From NCBI GenBank assembly GCA_019113915.1, contig DXGM01000043.1, positions 62,001-126,000 of the forward strand: 64,000 bases of DNA, in the 5' to 3' direction. The position numbers and the translations under genes were made by a program. Positions 8,337-17,314 of the stretch are shown piece after piece (position 1 is the first letter of the stretch; the number at the start of each line of letters is the position of its first letter). Source of the DNA: Candidatus Gordonibacter avicola (GTDB lineage: Bacteria; Actinomycetota; Coriobacteriia; Coriobacteriales; Eggerthellaceae). The notes beneath the pieces were generated by a model. The model made no database searches and was not told the origin of the DNA. It saw only the letters and a program-made list of their open reading frames with translations.

Positions 8337-8432
8337 CCGCGCCCCCCGGCCCGCATCCGCGCCCTCCTGCGCCTCCCCGGGCCCGCGTCCGCACCCCCGC
8401 CGACACCTTCCTCCCCCAGAAAGGACCTCACC

Positions 8433-10424
8433 ATGGAGCACAACACCCGCGCCGCCTTCATCAGGCAGATGCTCAAAGACGAGCGATCGATAGAACCGTC
8501 CCCCGAGTTCAGCTACAAGGCCCACCTGAAAAGTCGCCAAGACTACGACGAGCTGTACCGCCGCTCGCTTACCGACCCCGACGCGTTTTGGGGTGACATG
8601 GCCGAGCGCCACCTTGACTGGTACCGCTCGTGGGACGCCGTGGAAGAGTACGACTTCGACGCGCCGCGTCCCTTCGTGCGCTACTTCCGCGGCGGCCAGC
8701 TGAACGCCTCCTACAACTGCATCGACCGCCACCTGGACGGCCCGCGCCGCAACAAGGCGGCCCTCATCTGGCAAGGCGAGCCCTCCGAAGAGGTGGAAGT
8801 GTTCACCTACCAGCGCCTTCACCGCGAGGTGTGCAAGGCAGCGAACGTGCTGAAAAGCCTTGGGGTGCAGAGGGGCGACCGCGTGGTGCTGTATCTACCC
8901 ATGATTCCGCAGCTGGCCATTGCCATGCTGGCGTGCGCCCGCATTGGCGCTGTGCACTGCGTCGTGTTCAGCGGGTTGTCGGCCGAGGCGCTGAAAGACC
9001 GCATCGACGACTCCGGCGCGCGTGTGGTGGTCACCGCGAACTTCGGCTACCGCTCGGGCAAAATCCTGCGCATCAAAGGCGTATGCGACCAGGCGCTCGC
9101 GGAGTGTCCCCAGGTCAAAACCTGCCTCGTGGTGCGTCGCATCGAGAAGCGCACCACCATGGAACCTGAGCGCGACGTGTGGTGGGACGACCTTACGGCA
9201 ACCGCGTCGCCCGCGTGCGAACCGGAGCGCATGGAGGCCAACGAGCCGCTGTTCGTGCTCTACACCAGCGGCAGCACGGCCAAACCCAAGGGTATCGTGC
9301 ACGGCACGGGCGGCTACCTTCTGTATGCCACGCTCACCATGAAATACGTGTTTGACCTGAAAGAAACCGACATCCACTGGTGCACGGCCGACGCGGGCTG
9401 GATCACCGGGCACTCCTATATCGTGTACGGCCCGCTGGCCAGCGGCGCCACATCGCTCATGTTCGAAGGCGTGCCGAACTACCCCAAGCCCGACCGCTTC
9501 TGGGAGGTGGTGGAGAAGTTCGGCGTGAACCTGCTCTACACCGCGCCCACGGTGGTGCGCTCCCTCATGCGCGAGGGCGAGCGCTGGACGTGCACGCACG
9601 ACCTCTCAAGCCTGCGGCTGTTGGGGTCGGTGGGCGAGCCCATCACGGCGAAGGCGTGGCTGTGGTACTACTCCGCCATCGGGCAGGGCCGCTGCCCCGT
9701 GGCCGACACCTGGTGGCAGACCGAAACGGGCGGCGTCATGATAACCACGCTGCCGGGCGCGGTGGACATGAAACCCGGCTCGGCCGCGCTGCCGTTCTTC
9801 GGCGTGGAGCCGAAGGTGGTGCGCTCAGACGGTACGCCCGCCGCGCTGGGAGAACCCGGTAGCTTGGTGGTGACGCGTCCCTGGCCAGGCATGATGCAGG
9901 GCGTGCACGGCAATGAGCAGGCGTTCAAGGACGTGTATTTCCCCACGCCGGGCCGCTACGTCACCGGCGACGGCGCGTACTGCGACGAGGACGGCTACTT
10001 CTGGATCACCGGGCGCATCGACGACGTCATCAACGTGTCGGGTCACCGCCTGGGCACGGCCGAGATCGAAAGCGCGCTCGTGTCGTGTGCGGAAGTGGCC
10101 GAGGCGGCCGTGGTGGGCTGCCCGCACCCCGTGAAGGGCGAGGGCATCTACGCCTACGTCACGCTGCACGAGGGCGTGGTGGTAAGCGACGAGCTGCGCA
10201 TACAGCTGGCCAGCCACGTGCGCGAGGTCATTGGCCCCATCGCCCGGCCCGACGTGGTTCACTTCGCGAAAGCCCTGCCGAAAACGCGCAGCGGGAAAAT
10301 TATGCGGCGCATCTTGCGCAAGATTGCGGCGCATCAAACGGAAGACCTCTGCGACATCTCCACGCTGTCCGAGCCTTCCGTGGTAGCCGATCTCATTCGT
10401 GAAAACGAGCGCCTGAGCGCGTAG
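8433..10424 (+). CDS. acsA: acetyl-CoA synthetase (AMP-forming)
   Basis: 663 aa, typical length. It activates acetate to acetyl-AMP and then acetyl-CoA in the cytosol. The AMP-binding P-loop YTSGSTAKPKGIVHGTGGYL, the TWWQTETGGVMITTLPG motif and the C-terminal KTRSGKIMRRILRK, with the lysine whose acetylation controls the family, are all present. The Shine-Dalgarno is AAAGGACC before the ATG. The gene is monocistronic by appearance and converges on the downstream MerR gene across a 10-bp inverted repeat. Related propionyl- or other acyl-CoA synthetases cannot be fully excluded, but the motifs favour acetate. Confidence 0.94.
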   Translation: MEHNTRAAFIRQMLKDERSIEPSPEFSYKAHLKSRQDYDELYRRSLTDPDAFWGDMAERHLDWYRSWDAVEEYDFDAPRPFVRYFRGGQLNASYNCIDRHLDGPRRNKAALIWQGEPSEEVEVFTYQRLHREVCKAANVLKSLGVQRGDRVVLYLPMIPQLAIAMLACARIGAVHCVVFSGLSAEALKDRIDDSGARVVVTANFGYRSGKILRIKGVCDQALAECPQVKTCLVVRRIEKRTTMEPERDVWWDDLTATASPACEPERMEANEPLFVLYTSGSTAKPKGIVHGTGGYLLYATLTMKYVFDLKETDIHWCTADAGWITGHSYIVYGPLASGATSLMFEGVPNYPKPDRFWEVVEKFGVNLLYTAPTVVRSLMREGERWTCTHDLSSLRLLGSVGEPITAKAWLWYYSAIGQGRCPVADTWWQTETGGVMITTLPGAVDMKPGSAALPFFGVEPKVVRSDGTPAALGEPGSLVVTRPWPGMMQGVHGNEQAFKDVYFPTPGRYVTGDGAYCDEDGYFWITGRIDDVINVSGHRLGTAEIESALVSCAEVAEAAVVGCPHPVKGEGIYAYVTLHEGVVVSDELRIQLASHVREVIGPIARPDVVHFAKALPKTRSGKIMRRILRKIAAHQTEDLCDISTLSEPSVVADLIRENERLSA

Positions 10425-10455
10425 GCGTGCAGGCACATACACGCCCTGGTGGCAC

Positions 10456-10498
10456 GGTCGCCCGGTTCTCCGACGCTCAGGTGTCGCGCCGGGCGACC
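10456..10498. terminator. inverted repeat between convergent acsA and merR-type gene
   Basis: Arms GGTCGCCCGG (10456-10465) and CCGGGCGACC (10489-10498) are perfectly complementary with a 23-nt loop, and the right arm lies in the last codons of the minus-strand regulator. No T-run follows on either strand, so this is at best a weak or factor-dependent terminator. Confidence 0.35.
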
Positions 10499-11343
10499 TG
10501 CTGTACGGCCTCTTCCACATCCACCAGCACGGAGATGTGTAGCAGGTAATCATCCGCCGAATCCGACATCAGATATGAGTTCATGTCCAGCTCATACAGT
10601 GGCCCGAGCATGCGGAAACCCTTGCGCCGCACGTAATCGAGCAGTCGCGCGTACGAACGCGCCACCGTGCTGGTGCCGCCCTGATGCAGGATAACGGCGT
10701 AGTTGCCCTTCGGCTTGCGCTCGAGCCGTGCCGGCGGCACCGAGCCATCGTGGGGCGGAGACACCCAGGTCACCAGCTTGGTGTAGTAGAAGGTGGCGGG
10801 GTCGTTCGCGTTGGGTATTTCAACCACGCGCCCCAACGGAAACGACGCCATGCCCGCCTCGTTGCGGCAGAAATCCGAGTGTTCGCTCATGGCCCGCGCA
10901 AAGCTTTGCTGCGTGCGTTCGCGCGGAACGGGCGTGGCCAGAAGCCAAATTTCGTCCCAGTACGCCAGCCGCGGACGCTCTTTGGGGAAGTCCACGGCGC
11001 GCTGGGTGAGGTAGCGCATCTTCTCCATCATGCCGATGCGCGCGTCCAGCACGTCGCGCTCGTGGGCCATGCGGTCGATACTTTCCTGAATGTTGTCCAG
11101 GAACAGTTCCGTGGAGCGATTGTCCAGGTACTCCTTGATTTCTTTGGCTGCCATGCCCGCGTCGGCGAAAAAGCGGATGACGTCGAAGAGGTAGAGCTGC
11201 TTGAGCGAGTAATAGCGATAGCCGTTGCCGCGCACTTCCTTGGGCTTCAGCAGGCCAATCTTGTCGTAGTGCACCAGAAGCTCGCGGCTGACGTTGCACA
11301 TCTGCGCGAACTCGCCGGTGGAGAGAAGCAGTGACTGGTCCAT
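10477..11343 (-). CDS. MerR-family regulator with C-terminal GyrI-like effector domain
   Basis: 288 aa. The N-terminal MerR winged helix (about residues 8-75) contains LSTGEFAQMCNVSRELLVHY, then YRYYSLKQLYLFDVIRFF. A coiled-coil dimer helix follows, and the C-terminal half reads like a GyrI/BmrR effector-binding domain (LERKPKGNYAVILHQGG, LLDYVRRKGFRMLGPLYE). The frame extends upstream as low-complexity Arg/Pro/Ala sequence; the ATG at 11343 is chosen because AAGGAGG lies 7 nt before it. It is divergent from the flavin/ferredoxin gene at 11789, a plausible target. The ligand is unknown. Confidence 0.88.
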   Translation of the reverse strand: MDQSLLLSTGEFAQMCNVSRELLVHYDKIGLLKPKEVRGNGYRYYSLKQLYLFDVIRFFADAGMAAKEIKEYLDNRSTELFLDNIQESIDRMAHERDVLDARIGMMEKMRYLTQRAVDFPKERPRLAYWDEIWLLATPVPRERTQQSFARAMSEHSDFCRNEAGMASFPLGRVVEIPNANDPATFYYTKLVTWVSPPHDGSVPPARLERKPKGNYAVILHQGGTSTVARSYARLLDYVRRKGFRMLGPLYELDMNSYLMSDSADDYLLHISVLVDVEEAVQQVARRDT

Positions 11344-11788
11344 GGGCAGGCCTCCTTCCGCTGCCACGCGCGGGGTCGTGCGGGCGGCAGGTGCCAAGCG
11401 GGATAGGCGCGCTTGTTGGCAGGGGGCGCGCGGTTCCCGATGAGGTGATGGTATCAGGGAAGGTGGATGTTGCGCCTGATGGATAGGGGAGCGTGGCGAA
11501 TCGGAGTGCGAGCGTGCGCCGCTGGGGCGAGAGGTGGAGGTTTGGTGGCGGAGGTGTGAGGGTGGCGTGGGGAGGGGTGTTGCGGGGCGCGGGGCTCGGG
11601 CTGGGGGCTGAGGGCCGCGGCTCGCGGGGTGCGGGCCGCCGTCCGCGTGCGCCGCTTTCCGTCCGGCGGCGGGTTTTGCGCGAAGGGCGCTTGCTGAGCG
11701 CGGGGCTCGTGGATACAGTGGGCAGCAACGGTGAGCGGGTGTGCCCCGTTCTGCGCAGGTGGGCGGGGCTGAACGAACGGAGGATGCC
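11344..11788. other. long G-rich divergent intergenic region
   Basis: This 445-bp stretch between the divergent MerR-type and flavin/ferredoxin genes has no supported gene; the frames crossing it are low complexity. The plus strand is strongly G-biased. At 11560-11614 there are eight separate runs of three or more G within 55 bases, spaced 1-9 nt apart, a layout that can form G-quadruplexes. I see no clear MerR-type promoter with a long spacer. Confidence 0.5.
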
Positions 11789-12457
11789 ATGGATGCCACA
11801 ACTGAGACGGCTGCGCAGGCGCGCGAGGAACAGGCGGTTGACGCGGCGTTTTGCCTGGACTTTTTACGGTCGGTGCGCGATGTGGCGTTCGCAACGGTGG
11901 ACGCGCGCGGGCTTCCCGCCGTGCGCATCATCGACGTGATGATGGTGGAGGACGGGCGGCTCTACTTCGTGGCGGCGCGCGGCAAGGCGTTTTACGCCGA
12001 GGTCATGCGCGATCGGTATGTGGCCCTCTGCGGCCTCTCGCCTGACTATCGCACGTGCCGTTTGCGCGGGCCGGTGGAGCATCCGGACGACGAGGCCGAG
12101 CAGCACCGCCTCATCGACCGCGTGTTTGAGCTGAACCCGTCCATGAACGAGGTCTATCCCGGTGAGGCGCGTTACGTGCTGGAGGCATTCTATTTGGAAC
12201 ACGGCCAGGGCGAGTACTTTGACCTGGGGCAACACCCCATTTTCCGTACGTCGTTCACGCTGGGTGGCGACGAGGAAGAACTCGATGGTTTCACGGTGAC
12301 CACGCGCTGCATCGGCTGCGGGACGTGCGTGGACAGGTGTCCCCAGTCCTGCATCACGCTGGATGCGGAGGGTCGCGCGCACATCAACCAACATGCCTGC
12401 TTGCGCTGCGGCCTCTGCCGCGAAATCTGCCCCGAGGCCGCCATCGAACCACGCTAG
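11789..12457 (+). CDS. pyridoxamine-phosphate-oxidase-like flavin domain fused to a 2[4Fe-4S] ferredoxin
   Basis: 222 aa. Residues of about 10-150 form a PNPOx-like split barrel (DFLRSVRDVAFATVDARGLP, RIIDVMMVEDGRLYFVAARG), a fold that usually binds FMN or F420. The C-terminus has two ferredoxin motifs, CIGCGTCVDRCP and CLRCGLCREICP, each with four Cys ending in CP. A small cytoplasmic flavin/Fe-S electron carrier or reductase is implied; the substrate is unknown. GGAGG lies 5 nt before the ATG at 11789; the frame is open further upstream to 11741 without a better ribosome site. The divergent MerR gene may control it. Confidence 0.88.
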   Translation: MDATTETAAQAREEQAVDAAFCLDFLRSVRDVAFATVDARGLPAVRIIDVMMVEDGRLYFVAARGKAFYAEVMRDRYVALCGLSPDYRTCRLRGPVEHPDDEAEQHRLIDRVFELNPSMNEVYPGEARYVLEAFYLEHGQGEYFDLGQHPIFRTSFTLGGDEEELDGFTVTTRCIGCGTCVDRCPQSCITLDAEGRAHINQHACLRCGLCREICPEAAIEPR

Positions 12458-12520
12458 AGCGCCCGTCGTGCCCGGGCGCGCATCGGGTAGAATAGGTGCT
12501 TCTTGAAAAGGAGGCCCTCC

Positions 12521-13198
12521 ATGTCCGGTTCTGCCCATCGCGCGCCTGCGCCCGCCGCGCCCGCTGTTCCCACCTCGCTCGTGTCGGTTGCCTCGCTTGT
12601 TACGTGGATTCGGGACGAAGGCGAGGGCGACCCCTTTGCGGCCCATATCTTCGTTGCGGGCGACGACGTGGACGGGGCCGACTTCGCGCTGCTTGAGTTG
12701 TCGGAATCGCGCGTTGAAAACTGCCGCTTTGCGGCCTGTGATTGTACGCGGGCCGCGTTCACCGATGTGGTGTTTTCCGGCTGCGACTTCTCGAACAGCG
12801 ACTTTTCGGAGGCGAACTTCACACGCTGCACATTCGCCTCGTGCAAGTTTACGGGTGCTAACTTCACCGAGGCGGTGCTAAGGCGCGTGGAAGTGCGCGA
12901 TTCCACATTAGCCTACGCGTCGCTTGCGAAAGCGAAGCTGGAGGACGTCGGCGTGCGCACGACCGACCTTTCGCACGCCGATGTATCGGAGATGCGCCTG
13001 AAGCGCGCCGCGTTCGATGACGTGCGGTTTGTGGGCACGAGTTTCTTCCGCACCAGCTTGGACGGCGTGGATCTGACCACCTGCCAGTTGGCCGACATTG
13101 TCCTGTCCGACACGATGGGCGAGTTGCGCGGCTGCACGATGGACCTCTACCAGGCCGCCGGCATCGCCCAACGCCTCGGGGTGCGTATTGCCGATTGA
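12521..13198 (+). CDS. pentapeptide-repeat protein
   Basis: 225 aa. After about 60 residues the sequence becomes a run of A(D/N)(L/F)xx-type pentapeptides (CDFSNSDFSEANFTRCTFAS, CKFTGANFTEAVLRR and others), predicting a right-handed quadrilateral beta helix of cytosolic type. Relatives include Qnr/McbG-like gyrase protectors, but most family members have no known role and nothing here points to one. Several positions carry Cys in place of Asp/Asn (ENCRFAACDC, VFSGCDF). AAAGGAGG is 6 nt before the ATG at 12521; an upstream ATG at 12503 overlaps that site and is less likely. Confidence 0.85.
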   Translation: MSGSAHRAPAPAAPAVPTSLVSVASLVTWIRDEGEGDPFAAHIFVAGDDVDGADFALLELSESRVENCRFAACDCTRAAFTDVVFSGCDFSNSDFSEANFTRCTFASCKFTGANFTEAVLRRVEVRDSTLAYASLAKAKLEDVGVRTTDLSHADVSEMRLKRAAFDDVRFVGTSFFRTSLDGVDLTTCQLADIVLSDTMGELRGCTMDLYQAAGIAQRLGVRIAD

Positions 13199-13206
13199 GC
13201 GTGCGC

Positions 13207-14103
13207 TTACTTTCCGCGTTCGGCCATGAGTATGTCCACCTCTTGTTCGTTGAGGCCTACCATGGCTTCGCCGAGGTTTTCGGACAGGGCGGCGATGAGT
13301 TCCGCGTCTTCGTAGTTGGCCACGGCTTGCACGATGGCCCGCGCGCGCTTGGCCGGGTCGCCCGACTTGAAGATGCCTGAGCCCACGAACACGCCCTCGG
13401 CGCCCAGTTGCATCATGAGCGCGGCATCGGCCGGAGTGGCCACGCCGCCAGCCGCGAAGTTGACGACGGGCAGCGCGCCCGTGTCGTGCACCTGTTGCAG
13501 CAGGTCAAGCGGCACCTGGAGACGCTTTGCTTCTTCGTAGAGTTCGTCGTTGCCCAGGGCGGCCACGGCGCGCACCTGGCTCATGATCAGGCGCATATGG
13601 CGAACGGCCTGCACAACGTCGCCCGTACCGGCCTCACCCTTGGTGCGCAGCATCGCGGCGCCCTCCGCGACGCGCCGCAGCGCCTCGCCCAAATCGCGCG
13701 CGCCGCACACAAACGGCGCGGTGAACGCGTTCTTATCAATGTGGTAGACATCGTCGGCGGGGGAGAGCACTTCACTTTCGTCGATGCAGTCGATGCCCAC
13801 CGCCTGGAGGATCTGCGCCTCCACGAAGTGCCCGATGCGGCACTTCGCCATGACGGGTACGCTGACGGCGCTTTTGATGTCCTTGATGAGGGCCGGGTCG
13901 CTCATGCGCGACACGCCGCCCGCCGCGCGGATATCCGCGGGAATGCGCTCGAGGGCCATCACCGCGCAGGCCCCCGCATCCTGGGCGATCTTCGCCTGCT
14001 CGGGGCTGGTTACGTCCATGATGACGCCGCCCTTGAGCGCACGGGCGAACGCGCGGTTTGCCTCGCGGCGGTCGTGCGCGGTTGTGGTGCTGGGTTCTGC
14101 CAT
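13207..14103 (-). CDS. pdxS: pyridoxal 5'-phosphate synthase lyase subunit PdxS
   Basis: 298 aa. PdxS makes PLP from ribose 5-phosphate, glyceraldehyde 3-phosphate and ammonia supplied by the glutaminase PdxT. The protein is highly conserved: [20 protein letters not shown] with the first catalytic Lys region, [17 protein letters not shown] with the Schiff-base lysine, [14 protein letters not shown] with the second lysine, and [20 protein letters not shown]. No pdxT gene lies in the window although the two are often adjacent. It is divergent from a PdxR-type regulator gene. Confidence 0.96.
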   Translation of the reverse strand: MAEPSTTTAHDRREANRAFARALKGGVIMDVTSPEQAKIAQDAGACAVMALERIPADIRAAGGVSRMSDPALIKDIKSAVSVPVMAKCRIGHFVEAQILQAVGIDCIDESEVLSPADDVYHIDKNAFTAPFVCGARDLGEALRRVAEGAAMLRTKGEAGTGDVVQAVRHMRLIMSQVRAVAALGNDELYEEAKRLQVPLDLLQQVHDTGALPVVNFAAGGVATPADAALMMQLGAEGVFVGSGIFKSGDPAKRARAIVQAVANYEDAELIAALSENLGEAMVGLNEQEVDILMAERGK

Positions 14104-14167
14104 GGGGAGCCTCCTTCATTGCGGTTGTGTGTCGTCTGAGAATAGGGCGAAGGTGGCTATGGTAGTA

Positions 14168-14183
14168 TGTCCAAAGTCGGACT
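14168..14183. promoter_or_regulatory. candidate PdxR operator between pdxS and its regulator
   Basis: A GTCC-N6-GGAC dyad (14168-14181) overlaps AAAGTCGGACTA (14172-14183), which resembles the AAAGTGG-CTA-type half-sites described for PdxR regulators in other Actinobacteria (from memory). It lies in the 176-bp divergent region. No confident -35/-10 pair could be placed. Confidence 0.35.
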
Positions 14184-14279
14184 AATCAATAGGGTCAGAT
14201 GTAAGGCCACGGGTAAGGCCAGTTGCGGGGTTGGACGCGGGATCAGCCGCGCCGCCGCAGCTTCGAAAGGGAAGGTGTC

Positions 14280-15776
14280 ATGCTTACGTACACGTTTGAC
14301 GAGCGGGAAGGCGAGAGCCTCTACGGGCACCTCTATCGCTGTATCAGGCGCGATATTGAAGCGGGCACCCTTCCGGCCGACATGAAACTGCCCTCGAAGC
14401 GCGCCTTCGCGAAGCACCTCGGCGTGAGTCTGATCACCGTGGAAGGAGCCTACCAGCAGCTGGTGGCCGAGGGGTATGTGCGCGCGGAGCCACGCCGAGG
14501 GTTCTTCGTGAACGACCTTCCGCTCGCGTGCGCCCAGATGAACGGGGGGAAGCGGCCGCGTGGGGAAACGGAAGCCGCCGTGGCGCGCTTCGGTGCGCAT
14601 GAGGTGTCGGTACCCGCCGCCGCTTCCGCGCCCAGTTCGCTCGTGGCCGATCTTGCCACCGGGTCGGTGGCCACCGAGCTGTTCCCCTACGCCCTGTGGG
14701 CGAAGACGCTGCGCGACGTGTTGGCGCACGAGCCCGAGCGCACGCTGCTGGGCGAAACCTCGGCGTTCGGATCGCTGTGTCTGCGCGAGGCGCTTGCAAC
14801 GCACTTGCGCACGTTCCGTGGGCTTGAGGCCGATCCGGCACAGATCATTGTGGGTTCAGGAGCGCAAACGCTTTACAACTTCATTGTGCAGCTGGTGGGA
14901 AGGCGCAGCCACTTCGCCGTTGAAGACCCCGGTTACCCGCGCCTGACCAGCATCTATCGGGCGAATGATGTGCTGCTTTCCCACGTGCCGCTCGATGCGG
15001 CGGGCATCGACGTAGCAGCCCTGCGCGCCTCGGGTGCGAACGTCGCCCACCTCATGCCCTCGCACCAGTACCCCACGGGGTTGGTGACGCCGGTCAGTCG
15101 GCGCTACGAGCTGTTAGGCTGGGCGGCTGAAGAAGAGGGGCGCTACCTGATAGAGGACGACTACGACTGTGAGTTTCGCCTGGCGGGCCGGCCGATTCCT
15201 GCCATGAAAAGCATCGACGCTACCGACCGCGTCATCTACGTCAACACGTTCGCACGCAGTCTGGGGCCGTCGTTTCGCATCGGCTATGCCGTGTTGCCCG
15301 CGCATCTGGCCGAGCGGTTCCAGCGCGACCTGGGCTTTTATTCGTGCACGGTGTCCACCATCGAGCAGTTGGCGGTGGCGCGCTTCATCGAAAACGGCGA
15401 TTTCGAACGTCACATAAACCGTATGCGCGTTCACTACCGCACGGTCAAAAACGCCCTCATCGAGGCCCTGACCGCTTCACCGGCAGGCCAACACTTCGCC
15501 ATTGAAGGCGCCGATGCCGGCCTCCACTTCCTCCTGCGCATCACCACCTCCGCCACCGAGTCCTACCTTACCACCGCCGCCCGCGAAGAAGGCGTAGTCC
15601 TCGCGCCCCTTTCCGCGTTCTGCCAGCAACCCGCCGCTGTGGGCACCCTAGAAGAACGCTCGCACCAAAACGCCTTCGTCATAAACTACGCCGCCCTGAA
15701 CCTAGAATCCATCCCTCAGGTCACCCAATCCCTCACCCGCGCCATCGAGAAAACGACCACCGCCGCATCATCTTAA
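14280..15776 (+). CDS. pdxR: MocR/PdxR-type transcriptional regulator (GntR HTH plus aminotransferase-like domain), PLP lysine replaced
   Basis: 498 aa. Residues of about 5-75 are a GntR winged helix (LPSKRAFAKHLGVSLITVEG, AYQQLVAEGYV). The rest is a fold-type I aminotransferase domain (MPSHQYPTGLVTPVSRR, YLIEDDYDCEFRLAGRPIP). MocR/PdxR proteins bind PLP through a lysine in a TFSK-like motif; here the equivalent reads VNTFARSLGPSFRIGY, so R326 stands where Lys is expected. PLP could still bind non-covalently. The ATG at 14280 has a GGGAAGG ribosome site. The gene is divergent from pdxS, the expected target. The symbol rests on that context. Confidence 0.85.
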   Translation: MLTYTFDEREGESLYGHLYRCIRRDIEAGTLPADMKLPSKRAFAKHLGVSLITVEGAYQQLVAEGYVRAEPRRGFFVNDLPLACAQMNGGKRPRGETEAAVARFGAHEVSVPAAASAPSSLVADLATGSVATELFPYALWAKTLRDVLAHEPERTLLGETSAFGSLCLREALATHLRTFRGLEADPAQIIVGSGAQTLYNFIVQLVGRRSHFAVEDPGYPRLTSIYRANDVLLSHVPLDAAGIDVAALRASGANVAHLMPSHQYPTGLVTPVSRRYELLGWAAEEEGRYLIEDDYDCEFRLAGRPIPAMKSIDATDRVIYVNTFARSLGPSFRIGYAVLPAHLAERFQRDLGFYSCTVSTIEQLAVARFIENGDFERHINRMRVHYRTVKNALIEALTASPAGQHFAIEGADAGLHFLLRITTSATESYLTTAAREEGVVLAPLSAFCQQPAAVGTLEERSHQNAFVINYAALNLESIPQVTQSLTRAIEKTTTAASS

Positions 15777-15817
15777 ACCCAGCAAGCGAGCGTTTTCTCT
15801 TCGCATGACCCCTGCCC

Positions 15818-17266
15818 CTAGCCGCGCAGAATGCGGGACAGCTCAATCCCTTCGGCTTCGCCCCGGTCGCGGCTGTAAAGGCGCTCAACTGCATTGTTCC
15901 AATGCTCGTGCACACCGAGGTTTTCAACCGCGCCACCTGCACCGTCGCGGTACGTTGTACCTGATGGAGGGGCAGATATCAGGCCTGCTTCATGCAGGTA
16001 GTTCTCCACGCCCAGGTTGCCGTCAAGCGCTCTGTTGCGGCTGGTAACCGCCGGCTCGTTAATGAGGAAGTCGGCACCCACCGAATCGATGGCCACCGGA
16101 TCCTGCGACAAAAACACGCTCGCCGTGAAGCCGCCGTTGAAGGGCGCGCTTTCCCAGAGCGCCGCCTCGCGTGTAACCGACGCGCCTTCGGAGGTAGCCA
16201 CCACCAGCGCGTCGAGCATCCAGAGCATCGTTTTGCCGCCCAGCAGGTGGTTGGCGAACAAATCGGTGAGCACCGTGTAGGAGCCCATGGTCTGGCCGGA
16301 TACGTAGCGATGGATGCCTGCGGCCTCGGGCGGACGCAGGCGACTTGAGTTCATGAGGGAGCCGAAGTGGTTTTTGCTACAAAGCGTGAGCCCGTAGCTG
16401 TGGCCTTTAAGACTGGCCAGGTTGATGAGGTAGGTTGCCTCTGACACGCAGGTGGGAACCGTGTTGGTGTCGCCAGCGACATCGGCCGACCATACGAGCG
16501 GCGCGTTCGGGTCGGCCACGGCATCATTCGGGCTGCCCTCGTCGAAGTAGCGGAACTGCACGCCGGCGAGCGCGCCTTCCGAGCAAAGGTCCCTCACGTG
16601 TTGGGGAAAGATGCGACATACGTCATACACGGCGATAGCGGCGGGGGCCACACCCGCGTCCTCCACAAGCGAGAGCAAAAGCGCCCGCAGAAGTGTGGGC
16701 GTGGTGTAGCTCATGGCGCTGTTTTCGTCGCGACCGAACGTGCCGGCACCATTCATGTTGGCCTTTATGGCGATGCTTTGCCCGGCACGATAGCCACCCG
16801 CCGTGCCCGTGCGCGCGTTGTGCGCTTCGAAAAGCGCGTTCCAGCCGGTGGCTGCGGAATCGGCACCCGCGAGGTTGGCGATGCCATCGGCCACCATGGC
16901 GCGCAGGGTGTCGGCGTTGAAGTGTTCAGTCTGCCACCAGAAGCCGGAGCCGTCCCAGTTCACGGCCGCGGCGTCGCGCACCCAGGTAACGCGACCGGGC
17001 ATAACGCCCACGCCGCGCCCCAAAGGTTCATGTGGGGGAAAGACCGAGTCGTAGGGAAGCGAGCCTGCGGACGGGGCTGCCGTCTCCGGGGTGGGGGCGG
17101 GAGGTGGTGAGGCCTCAGGTGCTGAAGGCTCCACGGAATCAGGCGCGGGTGTGGTTGAGGTTGCACAGCCGCCCAAAAGCCCCGTTGCTCCCAAGGCCCC
17201 CACTGCGGCTGCGGCCAGGAGAAACTCCCGTCGATTGAGGTCGTTCGTTTGAGGGTTCTTCATCAA
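15818..17266 (-). CDS. Tat-exported lipoprotein of the DUF362 family
   Basis: 482 aa. The N-terminus has a twin-arginine signal NRREFLLAAAAVGALGATG followed by a lipobox LLGGC, so the mature protein should be lipid-anchored outside the membrane. A Pro/Ala/Glu linker (about residues 36-70) precedes the DUF362 domain (SIAIKANMNGAG, YLINLASLKGHSYGLTLCSKNHFG, VFLSQDPVAIDSVGADFL). DUF362 proteins have no established biochemical role; many occur beside iron-sulfur proteins in anaerobes. The Tat signal suggests export in folded form, possibly with a cofactor. It lies 45 bp downstream of the MFS gene on the same strand. Confidence 0.85.
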   Translation of the reverse strand: MMKNPQTNDLNRREFLLAAAAVGALGATGLLGGCATSTTPAPDSVEPSAPEASPPPAPTPETAAPSAGSLPYDSVFPPHEPLGRGVGVMPGRVTWVRDAAAVNWDGSGFWWQTEHFNADTLRAMVADGIANLAGADSAATGWNALFEAHNARTGTAGGYRAGQSIAIKANMNGAGTFGRDENSAMSYTTPTLLRALLLSLVEDAGVAPAAIAVYDVCRIFPQHVRDLCSEGALAGVQFRYFDEGSPNDAVADPNAPLVWSADVAGDTNTVPTCVSEATYLINLASLKGHSYGLTLCSKNHFGSLMNSSRLRPPEAAGIHRYVSGQTMGSYTVLTDLFANHLLGGKTMLWMLDALVVATSEGASVTREAALWESAPFNGGFTASVFLSQDPVAIDSVGADFLINEPAVTSRNRALDGNLGVENYLHEAGLISAPPSGTTYRDGAGGAVENLGVHEHWNNAVERLYSRDRGEAEGIELSRILRG

Positions 17267-17283
17267 AAGCGTCCTTTCTCGTT

Positions 17284-17314
17284 GGAAGCTGCTCTAGTGT
17301 CGGAAGCTGCTCTA
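17284..17314. repeat. 18-bp tandem duplication between the MFS and DUF362 genes
   Basis: ggaagctgctcta occurs at 17284-17296 and again at 17302-17314, an 18-bp period. The second copy overlaps the 3' end of the MFS gene. It is most simply a slippage duplication. Confidence 0.6.

Noticed and set aside
7398-8822. 474-codon minus-strand frame over the HEAT-like gene and the acsA start
   Set aside because: It crosses the start of acsA and a gene with a strong Shine-Dalgarno, and its product shows no motif.
11344-11931. N-terminal extension of the MerR regulator by about 196 codons
   Set aside because: The extension is Arg/Pro/Ala low complexity without homology, and a strong Shine-Dalgarno stands before the ATG at 11343.
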